Source: Acanthochromis polyacanthus (lineage: Eukaryota > Chordata > Actinopteri > Pomacentridae). Taken from it: 64,000 nt of DNA. A model generated the notes under the pieces. That model did no database searches, was not told the origin of the DNA, and saw only the letters and a list, made by a program, of their open reading frames with translations. This document shows positions 42,716 through 56,968 of this stretch, piece after piece. Position 1 is the first letter of the stretch; every line of letters starts with the position of its first letter. Position numbers and translations under genes: made by a program. The stretch is from NCBI RefSeq assembly GCF_021347895.1, contig NC_067123.1, forward strand, positions 744,001 to 808,000, written 5' to 3'.

Positions 42716-43390
42716 TATTAGCCCCACTGTTTTACCACAGACACACTGGTTACTGACACAGAGGATGTTAGCCTACTGCAGCTGTTATTGGCCCAATGAA
42801 AGCAACTTGCGAACAATCATCATCCTAAAATTGTGGATGGATCAAAGTGAGACAGAAGCATAGAATGATGGGAAACTGAGAGTGAATTCCTAACAGTAAA
42901 TTTTGTCAATTTACCACTGACATCTATTGCAGCATGCAGGGATGTAATCATGAGGTTGCAACCAACCACACAGAATATGGAATGGATGGCTCTAGACAGG
43001 CAGAGCTGCACAATGACTGGGTTGATCACGCTGGGAAGGAGCCCATAAAATTAGGGCACCAACATACTTTTAGTAGTGAGAAGACAAAGCAAAGCAGAGC
43101 TGCTTGAACTTAAATTCAACTGTCTCACAGCTGCCGTGAAGGAGGAAAGCCTGGATTGAAAGCAGACCTCCTCAAATTCCAGGACTATAAGGTTTTGTTA
43201 GCTGACAGCAGATGAAAAGGGGCACAAACGTGCAGCCAAACTAAGACGCTTGAGGAATTCTCAAGAGAATAGAATTAAATCTAATGTAATCCATAACAGT
43301 CTAGGTTAGATGACTTTGGCAGGACTAGAAAATGTGCAGACAACACTTAGAGGTAATGCTACCTTCAGAGACAAGCAGGTGTAACTGTCC
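42716..43390. other. Intron sequence without recognised features
   Basis: No gene, repeat end or simple repeat identified by eye. Confidence 0.4.
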
Positions 43391-43585
43391 CATCCATCCA
43401 TTCTCTATACACCGCTTTATCCTCACTAGGGTCGTGGGGGGGCTGGAGCCTATCTCAGCTGACTCGGGCGAAGGCAGGGGACACCCTGGACAGGTCGCCA
43501 GTCTGTCACAGGGCTACATATACAGACAATCACTCTCACATTCACACCTACGGGCAATTTAGAGTCACCAATTAACCTCAGCATA

Positions 43586-45220
<1,635 letters not shown>

Positions 45221-45453
45221 TATTTGTGGGAGGAAGCCGGAGTGCCCGGAAATAAACCCACGCATGCACAGGGAGAACATGCAAACTCCATGCAGAAAGA
45301 TCCCAGGGCAGGCCGGGACATGAACCAGGGGCCATCTAGCTGTGAGGGGACAGTGCTAACCGTCAAGCCACTGTGCAGCCCAGGTGTAACTGTATATGTG
45401 GTAAATAATTCCATTTGCTGTAATTTGGTTGTATTTATTGTTATTGGCTCAAT

Positions 45454-45529
45454 CGCGCCCTCTCTGGAGCTGTAGTGTGCTACTGATCTTGGTGAGCTCA
45501 GTTGCACACTACAGTTCCTGTTAGGGCGC
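45454..45529. repeat. Short inverted-repeat element
   Basis: About 76 bp with imperfect inverted ends GCGCCCTCTCTGGAGCTGTA and, on the complement, GCGCCCTAACAGGAACTGTA, both continuing into GTGTGC. It could form a hairpin or be a tiny MITE. Confidence 0.55.
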
Positions 45530-46194
45530 TAAATACACGGAATAGCAGAACAAGCCAATAATAGAAATTTGTGATACAATGAGACCTGGCGAAGTGAACT
45601 GCAATATGGTGAGTGTTATGGCTGTGGCCATATGATAATGTGTTTCCTGTGTTTGTAGTTCTGGAATTGTTCTGTTATCTGGGAGTGAGCGGTCTGTCTG
45701 TGTGTGTGGATCTTTGTGTGCAGGAGGCGATTGGCGGACGATGCTGGTTGGCTGCTGCTTCTTTTAAAATCTCGGCGGCGGGCAGTAGGGATCGGTCAAT
45801 ACCACTTTTTTGGATTCGATACAATATCAATACTTTTTGGTCAAATAGTTCATGTCGATATCGATTTCAATACTTTTCTAATATTTCAGAGATATTTTGT
45901 ACTGTTAAAAAAACACAATAATTTATGCAAATAAAACTTTAATGCACTGCTTTCAAATAAATATTGCAGTCGTACACATCACAACTGAACAGATTTTGTT
46001 TTCAAGTGTAATACATAACAAAAAGTGCAACCAAAATAAATAAATTATGATAATTTAACCAAAGTGCATAAAATGCAAGAAAAATGTAAACAGAAAATGG
46101 CCTATTACACTAATAACACTAAAAACTAGTGGTGTGCGATACTGCAAGATTTGGTATCAATCTGATACCAAGTAAATACAGGACCCGTCCAAGG

Positions 46195-46980
46195 GGAACG
46201 AGCTGGAATATCGGTCGGTCATCATGGACTTTGTGGACTAGTGTGAGCACAACCACCTGTGCCGCAACACCAGTAAGACGAAGGAGATGGTGCTCGACTT
46301 CAGGAGAGGGACACTCCCACATCCACCAGTGAACATCCAGGGGCAGGACATTGAAGCAGTGGACAGTTTCAAGTACCTGGGTGTTCACCTCAACAATAAA
46401 CTGGACTGGTCCCACAACACTGATGCTCTGTACAAGAAGGGCCAGAGTCTCCTCCACCTTCTGAGGTGGCTCAGGTCTTTCGGAGTGTGCAGACCTCTAC
46501 TAAGGACTTTCTATGACACTGTGGTAGCCTCTGCTTTCCTCTACGCTGTCGTCTGCTGGGCCCCGAGCAGCACAGAGCGGGACAGGAAGAGACTGAACAA
46601 GCTGATCAAGAGGGCCAGCTCTGTCCTGGGCTGCCCACTGGACTCTGTGATGGAGGTGGGCGAGAGGAGGATGTTGGCCAAGCCCACATCCATCATGGAC
46701 AACAGCTCCCACCCACTGCACCGGACTGTAGTGGAGCTGAGCAGCTCCTTTAGCACGAGACTCAGACACCCTCAGTGCAAGAAGGAGCGCTACCGCAGGT
46801 CCTTCATCCCCACTGCCATCAGACTGTATAACACTACTGTGTAGTTGTTATTATGTGCAATATTTATTATCTTGTACTTGCACCTTTCGTGACTTTTGCA
46901 CTCCTCTGTTTTTTGTTCCTAAGAGCTCTGTAACAGTAAATTTCTCCTTTGTGAGATCAATAAAGTCTATCTTATCTTAT
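46195..46980 (+). mobile_element. LINE 3' end (CR1/L2/Rex1-like), 5'-truncated
   Basis: The C-terminal part of a reverse-transcriptase ORF runs to TAG at 46842-46844: K-E-M-V-L-D-F-R-R, then F-K-Y-L-G-V-H-L, L-R-W-L-R-S-F-G-V and R-R-S-F-I-P-T-A-I-R-L-Y-N. A 3' UTR with AATAAAGTCTATC and a (TATCT)n tail follows. The open part starts near 46287; an in-frame TAG near 46239 lies upstream. It is inserted in the hAT-type element. Confidence 0.85.
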
Positions 46981-47024
46981 CTGACCAGTGTCGCCGTTAT
47001 CGATACCAATACTCAAGACTAACC

Positions 47025-47276
47025 ATGTCGGACTCCGTAGTTTTCTCTGGACTCTTGCCTGATCTGACCAGCGATGACATGTTTAGCCGCATGTCGTCGT
47101 TTCGCCGCTGGTTGTCTATGTGGTGTCCATCAAACGACGTGGGCCTTATAGATAATTGGAGCTGTTTTTGGGGAAAACCTGGTCTGATTAGGAGAGACGG
47201 CATCCATCCCACTTTGGCTGGTGCAGCTCTCATTTCTAGGAATATGGCTGATTTTATTAGTACTCCTAAAGCATGA
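47025..47276 (+). pseudogene. L2 ORF1 esterase-like C-terminus
   Basis: Reads [21 protein letters not shown] and [14 protein letters not shown]. The D-G-x-H-P motif is the catalytic Asp-His block of SGNH hydrolases, which some CR1/L2 elements carry in ORF1. The N-terminal nucleophile block is missing, so it is a 5'-truncated copy. Confidence 0.75.
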
Positions 47277-49092
47277 CAACCCAGAGTTAAGAACAGGATG
47301 CAGAGTTGTAGTCTTACACACCTCTCTGAAGTTTCCTCACAGCTGTCACCCTCCAGTAATTCAGTTAGCTTTATTGAGACTGTGTCTGTCCCCCGACCAC
47401 CAAAATTCAATAAATTAAAACAAATCAAAAATATACAAAAGAAATAGTAACCATAAAAATTTATTAAAAATTAATACCTCTATTTCAACAGAGCAAAGAA
47501 ACAGGGAAATTAAATGTGGTCTGTTAAATATTAGATCTCTCTCGTCTAAATCTCTGCTAGTAAATGAGTTGATAACTGATCACCAGATTGATTTGTTCTG
47601 TTTGACTGAAACCTGGTTGCAGCAGGAAGAATTTGTTAGCCTAAACGAATCAACTCCCCCTAGTCATATTAACTGTCATATTCCTCGAATCACAGGCCGA
47701 GGAGGAGGAGTAGCAGCAATCTACCATTCTAGTTTAAAATTGAACCAGAGGCCTAAACCTGATTACAGCTCATTTGAAAATCTCACTCTTAGTCTCTCTC
47801 ATCCAAATTTGAAAGCTCAAAAACCAGTTTTATTTGTTGTTATATATCGTCCTCCTGCTCCTTATTGAGTTTTTATCTCAATTCTCAGACTTTTTTTATC
47901 TGAATTAGTGCTCAGTTCAGACAAAGTTATTATTGCAGGTGACTTTAACATTCATGCTGACATAGACAGCGACAGCCTTACAACAGATTTTAATTCAATA
48001 TTAGACTCAATTGGGTTTTCTCAACATGTAAATAAACCAACTCATAGTTTTAATCACACTCTTGACCTTGTCCTGACTTATGCATAGAAATTGAAGAGTT
48101 AACAGTATTTCCCCAGAACCCTCTTCTTTCTGACCATTTTACAACATTTCAATTTAAAGTAAAGGATTGTTTAGCAGCTGAGAACAAATATCATTACAGT
48201 AGGTGTTTCTCTGACAATTCAGTATCTAAATTTAAGGAAATAATACCCTCACTGTTTACTTCAGCAACATTTACTGATAAATCAGAAGACAAATATTACA
48301 ATTTTACCCCCAGAGAAGTGGATTATTATGTTTATAATGCTTCAGCCTCACTGTGTACAACTCTTGATAGTGTTGCACCTGTAAAAAAGAAAGTTATATC
48401 TCAGAGAAGACTTGCTCCTTGGTATAATTCCCAGCTGCGGATTTTAAAGCAGGCATCCCGAAAGCTGGAAAGAAAGTGGTATTCCACTAATTCAGAGGAA
48501 GTGTATGTGGCTTGGAAAAATAGTCTAGTAATCTATAAAAAAAGCTCTTCGTAATGCCAGGACAACTTATTATTCATCTTTAATAGAGGAGAACAAGAAT
48601 AACCTTAGGTTTCTCTTTAGCACTGTAGCCAGGCTGACAAAGAGTCAGAGCTCCGTTGAACCTTGCATTCCTTTACCTCTAACCAGTAACGACATCATGA
48701 GCTTCTTTACACATAAAATAGTTATGATTAGAGATAAAATTAATCTGGCGCTTCCTACAAATGTAACAGATGCTTTTGAATTGGCTGTTAGACCTGATGA
48801 ATATTTAGAATTCTTCACTCCTATATGTCTCTCTGAACTAATTTCAACAGTTTCTACATCCAAACCATCAACATGTCTTTTAGATCCTATCCCAACTAGA
48901 CTCTTCAAGCAGATTTTACCTTTAATCAATTCTTCAATGTTAGATCTGATTAATCTCTCTCTAGTAACAGGCTATGTACCACAAGGCTTTTAAGGTTGCT
49001 GTAGGGCTGGGCGATATGGCCAAAAAATAAAATCGATTTTTTTTTAGTCATCTCGGACGATTACGATTTTAATCGATTTTTGTTACATAATT

Positions 49093-50086
49093 ATTAAAAC
49101 ATAAACGATGCCTCTTTTCCATCGTTGCGTCACGCAACGGGGCCGGTGAACCCAAGCAGCAGGCAGACAGACAGATAGATGAGTAAAATAAGGTTTTATT
49201 AAAGAAAATGCCAAAACACAACTACAGTGACTGGAACTAAGGCAGCGAGGAAAAAAACAAATTAACTAGGGCTGTGATCCTTCAGGACTAAAAATACAAC
49301 AAGGCCGAGGAGAAGTACTTACAAACAGAGGAACTCAAAGAAAGGGGCAAACATAAATTGAGGTAATCCAAGGGTAGAGTCCAGGGGGGGAAAATCCAAG
49401 AAGGGAAAAGGCAGAAAGGGTCCAAAAACATGCGTAGTCCAGGTGGGGAACAGAGGCAATGGTGGTGTGTAATGGTAAACAATGAACTGGCAAAGACTGA
49501 AGGAAAATGGCAAAGCTTAAATAACAAGGGAAGGGACCAGGTGAATTGAATTGGGCTGATTGCAACAGCTGAGAGTGATGAAGTAATCAACTGACAGAGC
49601 CAAGGGACGAGCGACAGGGAGAGAGACAGAAGAGGAAGACGACAGACAGAGGGAGACAAACACACAAACCAAAACACACACAGATGGTCAAAAAATGAGA
49701 AAAGGAAGGATAAGTGGAAAACAAAGGCAAAAGCAAGACCATAACCATGACACGTTGTAAGGCAGACAATGTGCTACAAGCCCAGTTTTATCAAAGTAGC
49801 TGTCTATCAAGCTGCAGGAATAACACTGGTGTCAACTGGAGCCAGTTGAAGGCTGCAGTGATTCTGGTGACACAACAGTGTATCAGAATGAGGTTATTGA
49901 ATATTTGTGTCTCTCTTCGCTGTTGCAGCAGTTTTGCAATTTGCAGGCGGTCCCTGTTCACAACCGGCTGCTCATAGACACCAATGTTATTTGTGCAACT
50001 TGAAAGACAGCTACTTTTGATAAAACTGGGCTTGTAGCACAGCATCTGCCTTACAACGATGGAAAAGAGGCATCCTTTATGTTTTG
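49093..50086. mobile_element. Fold-back MITE split by a solo LTR
   Basis: The arms are inverted copies: AAACATAAACGATGCCTC and TTTTCCATCGTTG at left (49093-49127, then 49752 on), and GCCTTACAACGATGGAAAAG with GAGGCATCCTTTATGTTTTG at right (to about 50086). They share AGCCCAGTTTTATCAAA and AGTAGCTGTCT. Arms total about 130-150 bp. The left arm is interrupted at CATCGTTG by the LTR, with CGTTG repeated on the other side. Confidence 0.75.
49126..49751 (-). mobile_element. Solo LTR-like insertion
   Basis: On the minus strand it begins TGTCATGGTTATGG and has a CCTTGTTATTTAAGC promoter-like motif. It ends near CCGTTGCGTGACGCA. TG...CA ends and a short CGT(TG) duplication fit a solo LTR inside the fold-back arm. 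The TSD is ambiguous, so the class is uncertain. Confidence 0.5.
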
Positions 50087-51331
50087 ACAACCTACATCTA
50101 ATGAGTTATTGATGCTGGAAGTTTGAATCTGTGAATATCTTTCCAACTTTACCAAACGCAGGGCAACAACCACCCAAGGAGTGGTTTATTTAATTTTGAA
50201 AAAAGCATTTAGTCATACTTCAAGCTTTAAGTGCTTTATTAACACAATACTAAGAGTTTTGTATTGTTTTATGATCACAGGTTCTGTCTAAAAAGATGTG
50301 GCATCATTTTAAACAGTGAAACCATACTAATAAAATGTAATGACCAACCAGAGTGTAATACTGGATTCTGCAAAAACTGAATACAGAATACTGGACAAAA
50401 GAAATTCTCTGCAGATATTTTTCCCATCTAAATCTTTTCTTAATACTATGAATGTATTAACTTATTTATGTGTGTATGAATGTATTTACTGACTTATTTA
50501 TTTAGTACCGTTAACATATCAGAGTTCTGAGTGAGTTTTTCTTTAGATAGGCAAAGGCCATTTATTGATCACATATAGGCTATTAAATAAATGATATAAA
50601 AAAAACCCAAAAGCATTTAAAATACTATTAAACAACTTAGGCATTTATTGAGTCACTAAAATACTGCAGAGTCTACGGCCACATTAATCTGACTATAATC
50701 ATCCTCTGGTAAATTCACAACCATGTACTGATGTCTCTTACCAAAGGGACTTCAGGAGATGATTAGATGATGATAAACTGTGACCTGCTGGTTGGGTTCT
50801 CTCTGTTCTCATGTTTCTTACATGTTGGTCTCCTGATGCTGCCTTACTTCAGCTAGTCTATGAGCAACAGAAAACATAGTTTGCCCTGTACCTATTGCCA
50901 GGGTTCCAGTCTTCCTGTCTGTGCTTTTGAAAACGTTTTTGCTTCTTTGGATGTGGTGGAGTTTCGGGTGTAGACATTTTTAAACATGCGGGAGCAGCAG
51001 CGTCTGTAACCAGGAAACCCGGGGCAGAACCGGCAAACAGACCTGCTGGACCTCGCATCGGGTCCTCGCTACATAGGTCTAAGGAAGATGAAACTGGCTG
51101 CCCTTAATATTTCGTGTGTTTTATTTTGTTTATTATGCAGTTTTGATGCGTGTGTGACAGACGTGTATGGGACATTTATGAAAATACGGAACAATTAGCA
51201 TCCCGTATTGAATCAATACGGGATTGCGTCCCGTATTAAATCAATACGGGACACTACAATAGTCAAATAAAGGACGAATCCATATTTTAAGGAACGGGTG
51301 GCAACCCTATGCTGCACTCCCGTAGCTGCGG

Positions 51332-51565
51332 TCACTTTTCCCATTCTTTAGGATGCCTCTGCCGGAGGTGCTGAAAGAGGTTAGTTGTGCTGCTACTCTT
51401 CGTTTTCACAGTACTTTTGCAAACCTTGCACATGACTGTAGTTTGCTCTGTGTCAGTCTTGTCAAAGCCGAACCACTTCCATATAATCGATGTAACATGA
51501 GGCCCTTTTCTCGCGACCAACTCTTCGTCTGCTGTTCTGTCCGCCATGACGGGGGTGTGAGTGTT
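51332..51565 (-). pseudogene. hAT BED zinc-finger exon fragment
   Basis: Reads M-A-D-R-T-A-D-E-E-L-V, then I-W-K-W-F-G-F-D, C-K-V-C-K-S-T-V and N-L-F-Q-H-L-R-Q-R-H-P. It carries the CxxC and HxxxxH of a BED finger, as at the N-terminus of ZBED1/hAT transposases. The frame ends soon after K-E-W-E-K and no core domain follows, so only the DNA-binding exon remains. Confidence 0.82.
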
Positions 51566-53985
51566 TTGGCGGAAGGAGATGAGAGGCGGAAGCAAATGCC
51601 AGTGCACAAGTCGTGAAAGGCAGAAGAAGAATCTGTATTGTTATATATTTAAGCTCACTTCGATTTTACGATTTCGCAAATTTTCAAATCGTCAGGTTTT
51701 AAAAATGCGAATCGCCCAGCCCTAGGTTGCTGTCATCAAACCTTTGCTTAAAAAGCCCACTTTAGATCCAGATGTGTTAGCTAACTATAGACCAATATCC
51801 AACCTACCATTTCTCTCTAAAATTCTGGAAAGATCAGTTGCAAATCAATTATGTGAACACTTACAAAGGAATAATTTGTTTGAAGTGTTTCAGTCAGGCT
51901 TTAGAGTGCATCATAGCACAGAAACGGCTCTGGTGAAAGTTACTAATGATCTTCTCATAGCATCAGATAATGGACTAATCTCTATACTTGTTTTGTTAGA
52001 TCTTAGTGCAGCGTTTGACACAATCGACCACAAAATTTTATTACAGCGTCTAGAACATTCAATTGGCATTAAAGGGACAGCACTGGACTGGTTTACATCC
52101 TACTTATCAGATAGGTTCCAGTTTGTGCATGTCAACAATGACTCTTCTGAGCATACTAAAGTTAATCATGGAGTTCCTCAGGGTTCTGTCTTAGGACCGA
52201 TACTTTTCACATTATACATGCTTCCTTTAGGCAATATTATTAGGAAGCACTGTATTAACTTCCATTGTTATGCAGATGACACACAATTGTAGTTAGCTAG
52301 ACTGCAAGATTGTCTTAAGGACATTAAAACCTGGATGACTTTTAACTTCCTACTGCTAAATTCAGACAAAACTGAAGTCACTGTATTTGGCCCCAAACAT
52401 CTTAGAAACTCGCTTTCAAAGCAAATAGTTACTCTGGAAGGCATCACGTTGGCCTCCAGTACTACTGTGAGGAATCTTGGAGTTATTTTTGACCAGGACA
52501 TGTCCTTTAACTCACACATAAAGCAAATCTGTAGGACTTCCTTTTTTCACCTGCGTAATATTGTAAAAATCAGGAACATTCTGTCTCAGAGTGATGCAGA
52601 AAAACTAGTTCATGCTTTTGTTACTTCCAGGCTTGACTATTGCAATTCCTTATTATCGGGTTGTCCAAATAGCTCTCTCAAATATCTACAGTTGATCCAA
52701 AACGCTGCTGCCAGAGTACTGACAGGAGTTAGCAAAAGAGATCATATTTCCCCTATACTTGCTTCTCTTCACTGACTTCCTGTTAAATCCAGAATAGAAT
52801 TTAAAATCCTTCTCCTGACATATAAAGCTCTTAATAACCAATCTCCATCATATCTTAAAGATCTGATAGTACCATATTATCCTAGTAGAACTCTTTGTTC
52901 TCAAACTGCAGGCTTACTTGTTGTTCCTAGAATGCTGCTTGCCTTCCTCCAGCCCTCCGCTTCCAGCTCCCCTTTTCCACCAGTCAACTCTGCATCGCCC
53001 TCACTATACTTGTTATGCTAATCTACATACTGTTTGAATTTTACTGCTAGCTATATATGCAGTATGTTTAATGTCAGAGCCGTACATCATAAGAGTAAAC
53101 TATGAGTCAGTTTTCAATGTTAGCTTATACTTTGTGTCACATATCCTGTCATACATGTATCCAAATGTGTGTTGTACTTCCCTTGCTTTCCCACCCCTCC
53201 CTCTCCTCTCATCCCTCCCCCTTGCCCTCCTCTGTCCTTCTCAATCCGCCCGGCCAGCAGGCAGATGGGCCCCCCCTATATAGAGCCGGGTTCTGCTCAA
53301 GGTTTTTTCCCTGTTAAAAGGGTGTTTTCCTTGCCACTGTCGCCTTTGGGCTTGCTCTGGGGGTCAGGCATATGGGTTCTGTAAAGCGTCTTGAGACAAT
53401 TTGACTGTAATTGACGCTATATAAATAAAATTGAATTGAATTGAATTGAATTGAATTAACTTTCCCAGTAGTAGATTTTTAAGATACTTTCTTGCCCCCC
53501 CAGTTTTTGTCTTTGATAATAAAGTATGATACACATTGTAAGTTCATGGCACCCATCTGGTCCCACCTGGTTGCTTATCGAGAGATATTTACCGATGTTC
53601 CCTGAACGCCTCACAGCACAGACAACGGTAGCCTATATGCTGCTCAGTGGCTGAGTGATCAAACAAGTGTGAGAGCAAAATTTACTTAAATTTACTTATT
53701 TAAAAGAGTAAGATAAAGTGTCCTCATTTCAGATTAGTCCAGTATGAAAGTGATTGATTTTGTCCATATGTTGTTTTCTGTGAGCTGAGAAAACAGCAAG
53801 TGTTACCTATTCTAAGAGGGGAGCGCATTTTTAAATTTTAAAGGCCGTGGTCAGTTGTTCTCTTATCATGGTTAGAAGCTAAAAATCATGATTGTGATGA
53901 ACGATTAGTAAATTAATTTAATAAATTTTTTACAGCATTAGTCTTTGTAATTGTCTCTGGTTCAGTGTCTTCCTACAGTCTGATC

Positions 53986-54263
53986 TGTCACGTCCGCTGC
54001 AGGTGATCTGCATGAATGAGATGAGTTGCAGGACGTGGCCGCGCTCCGCAGATCGCCGTGAGCGCCAATGCGTTCCCCCCTCTACTGTCGCCCCTCCGGG
54101 AGCCTGCCTCCCCCCCTCCCTCTCCGGTTGTGAGTTTCTGGCCAGTGATGACATTATAGTCACTTGGTATTCATTCTTTGAATAAAACCTGTTTAATTTC
54201 GACCTGTCTGCCGCCTGCTCTGCGTAGCTCTCCCTTTGGGTTCAGTTCTACCGTACCATAACA
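53986..54263 (+). mobile_element. Solo LTR, 278 bp
   Basis: Starts TGTCACGTCCGC and ends GTACCATAACA. The 5-bp duplication TGATC is exact (53981-53985 and 54264-54268). GAATAAAACCTG near 54179 could be a poly(A) signal. Recombination between two LTRs is the usual origin. Confidence 0.85.
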
Positions 54264-54702
54264 TGATCATCAGCTGTGTCTCAGTCAGACTTCTTTTCTG
54301 CCTCCACTTTCCTTAGTGGTGGTTGAGGAACATACAACAGCTAAACAGCTCATTTTACACATTAGACAGGAACAGACTGACAGAGCCACGGAAGAAATTA
54401 AAGTTATACTTTCCACCACTATGATTTATGATGCAGCTGAGCCTGCTTGCTTGCTTGTCTGGCACCGCCGAGTCACGTGACGATCAACATCCAATCACAA
54501 GAGTAGGATTAGCAGCTGCTCCTCAGATGGAGGATCTCTGACAGGCAGAGCTGTTCATTGAAGCCGCATCAGTTCAAACATACTCGACAGAAACTGAAAC
54601 TAAAGTATCGATATCGCAGCACTGGTATCATTCGATATCAATACCCACGCTGGGATCGATATTATCAATATTTGGATTGATCCGCCCACCTTTAGCGGGC
54701 AG

Positions 54703-55285
54703 TGGAGGAGGAGAGCCACTTTGACAGCAGCACCCCTTTTGTGTGTCTTCCTAGCCTCCAAACTTTAGAGTAGTTATCTGTGTTAGATTAGACTAGCTAT
54801 GTTTTTGTTACCAGACTTATTTAGAGCTCTTTTTCGCTTATTGTGTTTTTTGATTGGATATTCTCTTTTGTTTGAGGGCTAAAAATGCCTCTTTAGTTTG
54901 TATCCAGCTTTTGTTTGTTTTGAATGAATAGCCCATGCAGTGGCCTCTTTAAGTCGTAAAATATTGTAAATAAATACTTTGTTATTTTTAAAAAAAAACC
55001 TTGTAAAATCGTTTTTGTGTGTGTGTGTGGGGGGGGGGGGGGTGCTGGGAAAATATTATTATATTGTATTATTTATTTCAAACTTATGCTATGCACCTTC
55101 CCCCTAGACGGGTGTGTAACAGTGAGGAACCACTGTATAACAAGATAGAGTATAACTGATGTGGAACAGGAGGGGGCCTCAGACTGAAGTACAATGAGGA
55201 GCATGAAACTGAGATCACATCTGATGCGCAGCTCTCAATCTTACAAGAATCTGTCTGAATCAACATAGAGAAGTCATTACCGGGC
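54703..55285. other. Repeat-like sequence around the 8.9-kb hAT insertion
   Basis: Together with 45595-45777 this forms one sequence split by the hAT-type element. It ends in AAATACTTTGTTATTTTT, which is LTR- or retroposon-like, but the family is not recognised. A (GT)n/(G)n tract lies at 55017-55042. Confidence 0.4.
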
Positions 55286-55673
55286 TTTAGGCAATTCCAT
55301 CAAGCTGTTGTAATGTCCATGAAACTCTCATACACAGTGTCAGTAAATACAGATATTGTGAGAAACTGGCTGTCCAGGATTTAATGCTTACAGGAGAACT
55401 CTGTGAGGAAAATTCAAATTATGTGCCTCTAAGGAAAATTCTAGCCAAAAATTTAATTCATCAGTAAATAATTTCATAAAGCCACCAGCTTTTCTGCCTG
55501 CAAATGTTTTGAGTTGGACAGATTTTAGTTTCACCAATGTAGTAGAAGTGGCTGCAAGTCATTAAGCTTGGCTCTAAAAAACACTGAAGAAGGGCTGATA
55601 TTTAGTGCAGCATCTTCCAACAGAGGGACAACACATTTCAGTAGTGAAAACATATATTAAAGAAATATCTTAC

Positions 55674-55940
55674 CTTTGGTTTGGTTTAAGCGTTTCATCA
55701 AGGTGTCAATGGTGGCTCTTAGGAAGTGCTGTTTTTCATGGCATTCGCTTCTGTAATACTCCAGTTGTTGTGGGTTTTCTTTCATGAACTTTCTCATCCA
55801 GTCCTGTTTAGGTTCAGCCGTTCCGATGTTGCTGTCACAGTAACCCACCTGAACTTCATCAACCGCTGCAGAACCCACGAGCTCTGGGATGTCCCACACT
55901 CCAGAGGTTGAAGTGAAGAAAAACTTCAAGGAGTGTTTCA
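55674..55940 (-). CDS. MHC class I gene 3, alpha-1 exon
   Basis: 267 bp, acceptor TTTTCCCTCCAG, donor GTAAGAT, phase 1, fully open. It reads K-H-S-L-K-F-F-F-T-S, V-G-Y-C-D-S-N-I-G-T, A-E-P-K-Q-D-W-M and the helix N-P-Q-Q-L-E-Y-Y-R-S-E-C ending L-N-Q-T-K-G. It is clearly more diverged from genes 1 and 2 than they are from each other. The partner alpha-2 exon at 40584-40862 is 14.8 kb away. The matching leader exon was not found up to 64000. Confidence 0.9.
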
Positions 55941-56009
55941 CTGGAGGGAAAAGAAGCTTTTCAGCTTTTGAATTTGCTAAATTTAATTACAATGATTTTT
56001 TTTAATCTG

Positions 56010-56240
56010 AATTCTCAGAGTTCTTGATTGACTTGGTCCTTGGTACAGATAAAATCATTATAGTGGGTGACTCTAATGTCCATGCAGATGATGAGAAGGA
56101 CAGCCTGAACTCAGCACTTAGCTCATTGTTAGACTTACGGTAGTTGTTTTTCCTCAAAATGTTAACAAACCAACTCCCAGTTTTAATGACACCCTTGATC
56201 TTGTTTTGACATTTGGCATAGCAATTGAACATCTTACAGT
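56010..56240 (+). mobile_element. L2 endonuclease fragment
   Basis: A short plus-strand piece with I-I-I-V-G-D-S-N-V-H-A-D and, in another frame, N-K-P-T-P-S-F-N-D-T-L-D-L-V-L. It matches the equivalent endonuclease region of the L2 at 47.9-48.1 kb but is more diverged and frame-shifted. Confidence 0.75.
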
Positions 56241-56968
56241 TTTTTTCATGACATTTTGATTATACAGTAAGGGACTATGGAGCATCTACCAACGAATTCC
56301 ATTACAGCAGATGTTCATCTGATAATGCAGTAACTAAATTTCAGGAATGTTTCTGTTATTGTTTACTTCAATGCTGTATGCATTGTAAAATGCAGCTCAT
56401 CTAATGTTAGTCCCACACAAGTGTATAATGTCGTTAACAGGACTATGCACCGTACTAAGGAGCAAGGGCCTCAATTATAAAACATTGCGTAGGATCCTCA
56501 CTAAAAGTTTGACTACGCTGAAAATCTGAAATAGGCGTACGTTAAAAAATATTCTGATTTCTAAAACTGTGCATACGCACAGCTGCACGCAATTTCCCCT
56601 TTAAACATCACACTCCAGCTGGAAGATTGCACAGGTGGATCCACCTCACATCCTGTCCACGACACACCCACATTTTACCATGAATGGTCAATGCAAAGTA
56701 ACTCATGAATGTATCTGTATATAAATAAGCTGCTGATCCACTGCATTTTACACTCAGTCATGGCACACACACAATCGAGCGCGCACGAGAGTGTGCCACA
56801 TTAAAACGCTCCTCCTCTGCGCTTTGAAGGTCAGTGAAAGGGGTGAGAAGCCAGTGTCTGAGGGGGTAGCCACTGTCACCTGCAAGCTATAACAGAAGAG
56901 TAAATAAATACTCAGCTTTAATGGGTAGAATCACTACAGTGGTGTTCAATGTAGCTACTTATCCAGGA

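Larger units (their letters stand above)
49002..51724 (-). mobile_element. hAT element nested in the L2 reverse-transcriptase gene
   Basis: The ends TAGGGCTGGGCGATATGG and, on the complement, TAGGGCTGGGCGATTCGC are inverted. The 8-bp duplication GGTTGCTG is exact (48994-49001 and 51725-51732). It contains a BED-finger exon near the right end and a fold-back element with a solo LTR inside (49093-50086). The transposase core is not seen, so it is non-autonomous. Confidence 0.92.
47510..52990 (+). pseudogene. L2 ORF2 (endonuclease and reverse transcriptase), disrupted
   Basis: Endonuclease motifs: L-C-L-T-E-T-W-L-type (F-C-L-T-E-T-W-L), I-I-A-G-D-F-N-I-H-A and N-H-T-L-D-L-V-L. Reverse transcriptase motifs: [36 protein letters not shown] and Y-A-D-D-T-Q-L. 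Breaks include a TGA near 47866, a frame change near 48085, the 2.7-kb hAT at 49002, a TAG at 52290-52292 just after Y-A-D-D-T-Q-L, and a TGA for the Trp in L-H-W-L-P near 52773. The parts on either side of the hAT join at its target duplication. Confidence 0.87.
47013..53457 (+). mobile_element. L2-clade LINE, inactivated and interrupted
   Basis: Order of parts: end of an ORF1 with an esterase/SGNH-like domain (47025-47276), ORF2 endonuclease (about 47510-48080), linker pieces (48318-48993), an hAT insertion (49002-51724), reverse transcriptase and C-terminus (51733-53000), and a 3' end with GACGCTATATAAATAAA followed by (AATTG)n at about 53426-53455. The simple tail and ORF layout are typical of L2. 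Several stops and frame shifts make it dead. Confidence 0.88.
45786..54694. mobile_element. hAT-type element carrying nested insertions (8.9 kb)
   Basis: The 8-bp duplication GCGGGCAG is exact (45778-45785 and 54695-54702). The ends TAGGGATCGGTCAATACC and, on the complement, TAAAGGTGGGCGGATCAATCC are related, and both sides contain ATCGATA-type motifs. The element's own sequence is about 1.5-2 kb; the rest is nested: a LINE tail (46195-46980), an L2 LINE (47013-53457) that itself holds an hAT, and a solo LTR (53986-54263). No transposase of its own is seen. Confidence 0.82.

Noticed and set aside
49288..49769. Minus-strand Leu/Pro/Ser-rich frames
   Set aside because: They lie in the solo LTR-like sequence; composition is biased and no domain is seen.
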